Below the pieces are notes generated by a model. The model made no database searches. It saw nothing but the letters and a program-made list of their open reading frames with translations, and had not been told where the DNA came from. Positions 1-4,097 of a stretch of 5,992 nt of DNA are shown here, piece after piece (within the stretch, counting starts at the first letter, position 1; each line of letters begins with the position of its first letter). The position numbers and the translations under genes are program-made. The DNA comes from Rhizobium sp. Q54 (lineage in GTDB: Bacteria > Pseudomonadota > Alphaproteobacteria > Rhizobiales > Beijerinckiaceae), in the NCBI GenBank assembly GCA_945901195.1, contig CAMDKB010000288.1, positions 1 to 5,992 on the forward strand. Reading direction: 5' to 3'.

Positions 1-66
1 GGGACGACCCGGAAGCAAATTTTCAATCCGAGCGAATTGATCGTCGCGCAAAGCATGGCGTTCCAT
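1..66 (-). CDS. IS5-family transposase, N-terminal fragment (continues beyond the left edge)
   Basis: Read on the minus strand from the ATG at 66-64, the sequence encodes MERHALRDDQFARIENLLPG followed by RP, with no stop before the window edge. This matches the conserved beginning of IS5-family (IS427-type) transposases: a short basic start, the D-D-Q-F/W-x-R-I/L-x-x-L-L-P-G motif, and next (outside the window) the segment usually reading DNRLFVEAVL. These proteins cut and join DNA at the ends of the insertion sequence with a DDE catalytic triad, which lies outside the window. The start is supported by a strong ribosome-binding site, AAGGAGG at 79-73, six bases before the ATG. Only 22 codons are visible, so I cannot tell whether the gene is intact or relies on a programmed frameshift, as many members of this family do. 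It points away from the gene at 277. Confidence 0.8.
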   Translation of the reverse strand, partial: MERHALRDDQFARIENLLPGRP

Positions 67-70
67 CACA

Positions 71-89
71 AGCCTCCTTCAGGAAGGCT
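71..89 (-). promoter_or_regulatory. Stem-loop covering the transposase ribosome-binding site
   Basis: AGCCT at 71-75 is complementary to AGGCT at 85-89. Inside it CCT (76-78) pairs with AGG (81-83), leaving a two-base loop and one bulged base at 84. On the minus-strand transcript the ribosome-binding site AAGGAGG (79-73) is largely inside the stem, six bases before the transposase ATG. Structures that hide the start of a transposase from ribosomes are known in several insertion sequences, where they limit transposase made from read-through transcripts. The pairing is seen directly; the regulatory role is inferred. Confidence 0.45.
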
Positions 90-155
90 CCCCATGAATC
101 ACGCTTTCACTGATTTGCGAATCCCTTAAATGACGACAGGCCCTAAAATGATTTA

Positions 156-185
156 TTGAATCAATATCTTGTCGGACAAGATAAA
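156..185 (+). promoter_or_regulatory. Possible sigma-70 promoter for the membrane-protein gene
   Basis: TTGAAT (156-161) and GATAAA (180-185) resemble -35 and -10 hexamers with an 18-base spacer; each matches its consensus at four of six positions. The palindrome at 165-183 fills the spacer and overlaps the -10, the usual position for a repressor site. Transcription would begin near 192 and leave a leader of about 85 bases before the GTG at 277. The match is moderate, so this is a candidate only. Confidence 0.25.
165..183. promoter_or_regulatory. Perfect 19-bp palindrome, operator-like (FadR/GntR-type spacing)
   Basis: TATCTTGTC-G-GACAAGATA is a perfect inverted repeat with 9-bp arms around a single central base. 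Its core TTGTCGGACAA fits the general T-x-G-T-(few bases)-A-C-x-A pattern bound by FadR-subfamily GntR repressors. A second small palindrome, ATTGA-A-TCAAT, abuts it at 155-165 and shares one base. No regulator gene is present in the window. The symmetry is seen directly; assignment to the GntR family is inference. An alternative is a transcribed hairpin, since A-rich sequence follows, but that strand order is not a normal terminator for rightward transcription. Confidence 0.4.
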
Positions 186-276
186 AAAGACGCTCAGGCC
201 GCTTACAACAGGATGTTAACGGCTCGCACCTTAAATTGCCGCAGCAAAGTCTATTCTCCAATACAGCTGGTCTTCA

Positions 277-1803
277 GTGAGCTTTCCAGACGCCAAAGAA
301 ATGCCGTCAGCGGCAGGCCTCCGTCCGGTCGAGGCGAACACAGCCCTCTGGCTGACAGCATCGCTCGCCGTGGCTGGCGCGATATATCTGCGCACTCAAA
401 CTCTCATCAATCACGATGTCGCCTGGCTTTTGTCGGCAGCCGAATGGCTTCTCGATGGACGCCGAATGTCGGTAGACTTTTTCGAAGTCAATCCGCCCGG
501 CGCGGTTCTGATCTATCTGCCCGCCGCATGGCTCGGACGCCTCCTGCACGTTTCAAGCGATCTGCCACTGGAAGTCGTGATCTTCGCTTTGGTTGCAGTC
601 ACGATCTGGTTTGTAACGTCGCGCCTGATCACGCTCTGCGCTCTCCCGCACTCGGGCGCAGTGATAGCCGCTGTGCTAGCAATTCTTCTGCTCGTCGCCC
701 CGGCGCATGAATTCGCCCAGCGCGAACATATCGGACTATTATTGTTGTTGCCCTGGCTGGCCATATTCGCCACGTCCGACGTGAGGACCCATCGCACAAC
801 GCGAATGATAGTTGGCATCGGGATGGCGCTGGCCGTCGTCGCCAAACCGCATTTCATTCTCGTACCAGCGATTTTGCAGGCCATGGCATTGATGCGTACG
901 CGCAAACTCGCCTCGTTGTTTTCGCTCGAAAACATATGTGCCGGCATAACACTGGCGATTTACCTTGCGCTGGTCGTTCTTGCTTATCCAGATTTTCTCA
1001 ACACGATTTTACCGCGCGCCTCCGAAGTCTATCTGCCCGCACGCATTTCCCTTGCATCCCAATTTCTCCTGCCTTCGACGACGCTTTGGCTGCTCGTTGC
1101 CCTGATGACGGTTTACTTGCGCCCCGCCACGGGGAGTTTCAAATTTGCCGCAGAGGTGTTCCTTGTCGCATCAGCAACAGGATTTCTGATCTATCTGCTG
1201 CAAGGCAAGGGCTCCGAATATCACAACATGCCCGCGCTGATCTGCGGCCTGTTCGCGTTGAGCCTCAATCTTATGGATGCCTGGAGGACACCGAAGTCCT
1301 GTTTGGTTCTTGCGCTGGTTTCCGGCCTCGCGATCCTCGCTGTCGCCCAGTCCTATGCCCTGCACAACCAGCACAGGAACTCGCGCACGCGCGAACTGGC
1401 AAAAATAGTCTCTCGTCTTGATGCTGCGCCCCGCCTGCTGGCGGTCGGTGCAGATATCAGCATCGGCTTCCCGCTGACCCGCATGACAAACGGCGTATGG
1501 GTTCAGCGTCAGCCCTTCTTCTGGCTCGCGCTGGGGTCGCGCTGGCTCGCCATGGCCAATCCCGATTCAGCCCGGATGGTTGAAGTCAAGCAGCGCTATG
1601 ACAGGCTTGAGCGGGAAATCCTGCACGAAGACATATCCAGGAGCTGCCCGACCATCATTCTGGCGCAGGACAGCGCAGCGGCCACCAGCTGGCTTGCCTG
1701 GGCCCGACAGGACCCGCAGTTCGTCAAACTCATGGACGACTACCGTTTTGTCTCCACAGTCGAGGACGTCTCGGTTTTCCAGCGTATTGGCGCTTGCCCC
1801 TGA
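277..1803 (+). CDS. Polytopic inner-membrane protein, probable GT-C fold (family 39-like) glycosyltransferase
   Basis: This 508-residue protein has about ten hydrophobic segments, roughly at 22-39, 98-118, 127-142, 150-166, 177-196, 220-238, 266-281, 290-308, 320-334 and 341-358, followed by a soluble C-terminal part (about 360-508). After the first helix it carries acidic residues typical of GT-C enzymes: Asp47 in NHDVAW, then Asp67 and Glu70 in a D-x-x-E motif leading into NPPG (72-75). Other motif-like spots are QREH (148-151), KPH (190-192) and QGKGSEYHNMP (309-319). GT-C enzymes move sugars from polyprenyl-phosphate carriers onto lipids, glycans or proteins on the outer face of the membrane; which acceptor applies here cannot be told. 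The first start after the in-frame stop at 232 is GTG at 277. ATG at 301 is an alternative, and neither has a strong ribosome-binding site. The gene stands alone, separated from dnaG by 178 bases. Membrane location is near certain; the enzyme assignment is tentative. Confidence 0.6.
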   Translation: MSFPDAKEMPSAAGLRPVEANTALWLTASLAVAGAIYLRTQTLINHDVAWLLSAAEWLLDGRRMSVDFFEVNPPGAVLIYLPAAWLGRLLHVSSDLPLEVVIFALVAVTIWFVTSRLITLCALPHSGAVIAAVLAILLLVAPAHEFAQREHIGLLLLLPWLAIFATSDVRTHRTTRMIVGIGMALAVVAKPHFILVPAILQAMALMRTRKLASLFSLENICAGITLAIYLALVVLAYPDFLNTILPRASEVYLPARISLASQFLLPSTTLWLLVALMTVYLRPATGSFKFAAEVFLVASATGFLIYLLQGKGSEYHNMPALICGLFALSLNLMDAWRTPKSCLVLALVSGLAILAVAQSYALHNQHRNSRTRELAKIVSRLDAAPRLLAVGADISIGFPLTRMTNGVWVQRQPFFWLALGSRWLAMANPDSARMVEVKQRYDRLEREILHEDISRSCPTIILAQDSAAATSWLAWARQDPQFVKLMDDYRFVSTVEDVSVFQRIGACP

Positions 1804-1887
1804 CAGCGGCTGAAAGTTCCAGCCTTGGCATCTTTCCCCACCACGTGACAGCTTGGCAGATACGGCGCGGAATACCTGCGCTCAGCG

Positions 1888-1908
1888 CTTGTGAATAACG
1901 GGCACAAG
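1888..1908. promoter_or_regulatory. Inverted repeat with a DnaA-box-like 9-mer upstream of dnaG
   Basis: CTTGTG (1888-1893) and CACAAG (1903-1908) are perfect inverted 6-bp arms around a nine-base spacer. The left arm overlaps TGTGAATAA at 1890-1898, which reads TTATTCACA on the minus strand and fits the relaxed DnaA-box pattern TTWTNCACA. The repeat covers the place where a -35 element would sit for the TATAAT at 1920, so a bound protein could activate or block that promoter. The sequence is seen directly; binding by DnaA or any other regulator is inferred, and a lone 9-mer can occur by chance. Confidence 0.3.
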
Positions 1909-1919
1909 AACGAATCAGC

Positions 1920-1925
1920 TATAAT
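1920..1925 (+). promoter_or_regulatory. -10 element of a probable dnaG promoter
   Basis: TATAAT is a perfect match to the sigma-70 -10 consensus, 56 bases before the dnaG ATG. No good -35 hexamer lies 16-18 bases upstream (the region reads AACGGG), and no TGn extension precedes it, so the promoter may be weak or need an activator. Transcription would begin near 1932, giving a leader of about 50 bases. Its presence suggests dnaG, and possibly rpoD, are transcribed independently of the gene at 277. Confidence 0.5.
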
Positions 1926-1981
1926 GAGAGGATGCGTGCCGGGCGCGAGCACAGTAAGCAGCGTTAAAGAGCCCCATCTTC

Positions 1982-3916
1982 ATGCGATTCACGCCAAACA
2001 TTCTGGACGAGATCAAGGCCCGGCTTCCGGTTTCGGATGTCGTGCGCCGCCGCGTCAAATTGCAGAAGTCCGGCCGGGAATGGAAAGGCCTCTCGCCTTT
2101 CGGGACTGAGAAAACGCCGTCCTTTTTCGTCAACGACCAGAAGGGCTTCTACCACGATTTTTCCTCTGGAAAACACGGCGACATTTTCAGCTTTCTTGTG
2201 GAAACCGAGGGACTCAGCTTCCCCGAAGCCGTCGAGCGCCTTGCGGCTGAGGCGGGGGTGTACCTGCCTGCGGAGTCAGAGGAGGCCGTCCGGCAGGATC
2301 GTCAACGTGCCTCCCTGCATGAAGTGGTCGAAATGGCGGCTGGCTATTTTGAAGACCAGTTACAGGGCCGGGCCGGCGCGAAGGCGCGTGGCTATCTGGC
2401 CGACCGTGGCCTAGGTCCAGCCCTGCAAAAGCAGTTCCGCGTGGGATATTCCCTGCCCGAAAGATTTGCCCTGCGCGACTGGCTCGCCTCCAAAGGCGTC
2501 TCGGCCGAAGCGATGTGTGAAACGGGCTTGCTGAACCACGGCGAGGACATAGCTGTTCCCTACGACAAATTCAGGGACCGCGTGATGTTCCCCATCTGCG
2601 ACCGCTCCGGGAAGGTAATCGCATTCGGGGGCCGCGCTCTGGAGAAGGATGTTCCCGCCAAATATCTGAACTCGCCAGAAACACCGCTCTTTCACAAGGG
2701 TTCGATCCTTTACAATCACCACACGGCCCGAAAAGCCGCGCACGATGCGGGAACCGTAATCGCCGTGGAAGGCTATGTCGATGTGATCTCCATGAGCGCG
2801 GTTGGCTTTGCCAACACTGTCGCCGCGCTGGGTACAGCGTTGACGCCCGACCACTGCGAATTGCTGTGGCGGATGGCGGAAGAGCCGATCCTCTGTTTCG
2901 ACGGCGACAAGGCCGGCCGCAAGGCCGCAGCCCGGGCCATCGACAATGCGCTGCCGTTGATCGGCCCTGGCAAAAGTCTGCGGTTTGCATTCATGCCCGA
3001 TGGGCAGGATCCAGATGACCTCGCGCGCAATGGCGGCCATGACGCCATTGCCGCCGTTCTAGCCTCCGCCAAACCGATGGTCGAAGTCCTGCTGCAGCGG
3101 GAACTGGAAACCGGCCCAGTCGATACGCCCGAACGCCGGGCGGGTCTCGAAAAACGTATCAATGAAGTGCTGCGCCTGATCCCCGACGAGCAGCTGCGCC
3201 GCTATTATCGCGAGGATATTTTTCAGCGCCTCGCCAACATCATGCCCGGAGCTGCCAGTCAGAGGCAGCAATTGCAGAACCGGCGCGCGCCTTTCGTGCC
3301 CGGCCAGCGTGGCCGGTTTCAGGCCGGGCGGCAGGAACCGCAAACCGGTTATCGCAACAAGCCCCTGGTGGCAGGGCCCGGCATCCAGCGTACCCAGGTT
3401 TTCGCCCGCGTTGGCGCGCTGGCCCTGCGGGAAGCCCAGATTTTGCTCGCCTTTGCCTTCCACCCTGACATTCTGTCCCGGCACGTGGAAGAACTGGCCG
3501 AACTCGACTTCGCCAGTGCGGACGCAACCAAACTGCGAGACGGGCTGATTGCCTGCGCCGCCTCCGACCCTGTGGACCATGTCGAATTGAAAAAAGAGCT
3601 TGTCTCACTAGGGTTTGGCGACGCCCTGCAGAAGGTCGAGGCCGTAACTGCAATTGCCAAGCTTTGGAATGTGCAGCCGGAAGCTGCAAACGAGGATGTA
3701 AAAGCCACGTTAAATCAGGTCATGGCCTTGCATCGCCGCGCGCGCTCGCTACATAGGGAGCTGAAATCGGCTGAGTTCGCCTTGGGGCAGGATCCTAGCG
3801 AGGAGAACTTCTCCAGACTTCAGGAAATCAATCTGGAACTCGTCGGCCTTGAGGGACGCGAGGCGGCGCTGGAAGGCTTCGGCATTATGTCGGGGCGCCC
3901 GGCGCGAAGCTTTTAG
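1982..3916 (+). CDS. dnaG: DNA primase DnaG, with a zinc ribbon lacking its metal ligands
   Basis: DnaG makes the short RNA primers that start Okazaki fragments and the leading strand, working with the replicative helicase DnaB. The 644-residue protein, longer than the 581 of E. coli, has three parts. Residues 1-100 are the zinc-ribbon region, with SPFGTEKTPSFFV and FYHDFSSGKHGD, in which the usual Cys-His-Cys-Cys ligands are Ser38, Gly41, Asp59 and Ser62. The RNA-polymerase core follows, with RVMFPICD (200-207), FGGR (215-218), KYLNSPET (227-234) and Lys239. Its TOPRIM centre has EGYVD (Glu263, Asp267), DGD (307-309) and PDGQDPDD (Asp343, Asp345), all intact and offset by two from E. coli numbering. 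A basic, Gln-rich linker (about 421-470) leads to the C-terminal helical region (about 475-644) expected to contact DnaB. ATG at 1982 gives the expected N-terminus; its ribosome-binding site is weak (AAAGAG, 1966-1971). rpoD follows 181 bases later. Identity is certain. Confidence 0.98.
   Translation: MRFTPNILDEIKARLPVSDVVRRRVKLQKSGREWKGLSPFGTEKTPSFFVNDQKGFYHDFSSGKHGDIFSFLVETEGLSFPEAVERLAAEAGVYLPAESEEAVRQDRQRASLHEVVEMAAGYFEDQLQGRAGAKARGYLADRGLGPALQKQFRVGYSLPERFALRDWLASKGVSAEAMCETGLLNHGEDIAVPYDKFRDRVMFPICDRSGKVIAFGGRALEKDVPAKYLNSPETPLFHKGSILYNHHTARKAAHDAGTVIAVEGYVDVISMSAVGFANTVAALGTALTPDHCELLWRMAEEPILCFDGDKAGRKAAARAIDNALPLIGPGKSLRFAFMPDGQDPDDLARNGGHDAIAAVLASAKPMVEVLLQRELETGPVDTPERRAGLEKRINEVLRLIPDEQLRRYYREDIFQRLANIMPGAASQRQQLQNRRAPFVPGQRGRFQAGRQEPQTGYRNKPLVAGPGIQRTQVFARVGALALREAQILLAFAFHPDILSRHVEELAELDFASADATKLRDGLIACAASDPVDHVELKKELVSLGFGDALQKVEAVTAIAKLWNVQPEAANEDVKATLNQVMALHRRARSLHRELKSAEFALGQDPSEENFSRLQEINLELVGLEGREAALEGFGIMSGRPARSF
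3298..3329 (+). other. Two mutually exclusive GC-rich hairpins inside dnaG
   Basis: CCGGCCA (3300-3306) and TGGCCGG (3310-3316) form a perfect 7-bp stem with a three-base loop. The same left arm, extended to GCCCGGCC (3298-3305), can instead pair with GGCCGGGC (3322-3329), an 8-bp stem across a 16-base gap. Only one pairing can form at a time. The structure lies in the codons for the linker before the DnaB-binding region (around residues 440-450), where protein sequence is free to vary. It may be only a by-product of Gly/Arg/Pro codons in a GC-rich gene; any role in transcription pausing or mRNA processing is inference. Confidence 0.35.
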
Positions 3917-3981
3917 GCGCGGCCTGGAATTCAATCGTTTCTCTTTCCTTTGCGAAAGTGATCGATAAGATGTTTGGTTAA

Positions 3982-4001
3982 GCGGCCCTTAAGGCTGCCG
4001 C
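3982..4001 (+). other. GC-rich stem-loop in the dnaG-rpoD spacer
   Basis: GCGGC (3982-3986) pairs with GCCGC (3997-4001); the intervening bases include the self-complementary CCTTAAGG (3987-3994). No T-run follows, so it is not a standard intrinsic terminator. A structure between dnaG and rpoD could mark an mRNA-processing site or separate the expression of the two genes, as known for the dnaG-rpoD junction of the E. coli operon, but that is by analogy only. Apart from this, the spacer 3917-4097 shows no convincing -35/-10 pair. Confidence 0.3.
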
Positions 4002-4085
4002 CCCATCTTGGAAGTGAAACGATTCGGGAATTGTGAACAAACTGCCGTCGGGGCCTCTGCGCCGGCGGCGTCCAGTCATTTGTAC

Positions 4086-4089
4086 GGAG
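4086..4089 (+). promoter_or_regulatory. Ribosome-binding site of rpoD
   Basis: GGAG lies eight bases before the ATG at 4098, at good spacing, and decides this start. It is clearly stronger than the site in front of dnaG, which fits the much higher need for sigma factor than for primase. Confidence 0.7.
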
Positions 4090-4097
4090 CTTGCGAC

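Larger units (their letters stand above)
1..126 (-). mobile_element. End of an IS5-family insertion sequence (boundary approximate)
   Basis: The transposase start at 66 implies that the element's terminal inverted repeat lies a short way to its right. The most plausible outer end, read inward on the minus strand, is AGGGATTCGCAAATCAG from position 126. It is followed outside by TAA (127-129) or TTAA (126-129), which would suit the short AT-rich target duplications made by parts of the IS5 family. The opposite end is not in the window, so the inverted repeat and the target duplication cannot be matched. Presence of the element is well supported by the transposase; the exact edge is an inference and could be off by tens of bases. 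Confidence 0.55.

Noticed and set aside
79..261. Minus-strand open frame of 60 codons next to the insertion sequence
   Set aside because: It spans the element boundary and the palindromes and has no recognisable motif; the true minus-strand gene here starts at 66.
156..710. Open frame on + strand overlapping the start of the membrane-protein gene (184 codons)
   Set aside because: Its product is Ser/Arg-rich with no recognisable motif, and it lies in another frame over the clearly hydrophobic, motif-bearing gene at 277-1803.
1808..1824. Hairpin GGCTG...CAGCC just after the stop of the membrane-protein gene
   Set aside because: The stem is only 5 bp with a 7-base loop and no T-run follows, so it cannot be called a terminator.
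2411..3040. Long open frame on the minus strand (209 codons)
   Set aside because: It lies wholly antisense to the catalytic core of dnaG and has no family resemblance; it reflects codon bias of a GC-rich gene.
4031..4040. Small palindrome TTGT-GA-ACAA upstream of rpoD
   Set aside because: Arms of four bases are common by chance; it differs from the DnaA box at one position that is fixed in the relaxed pattern.
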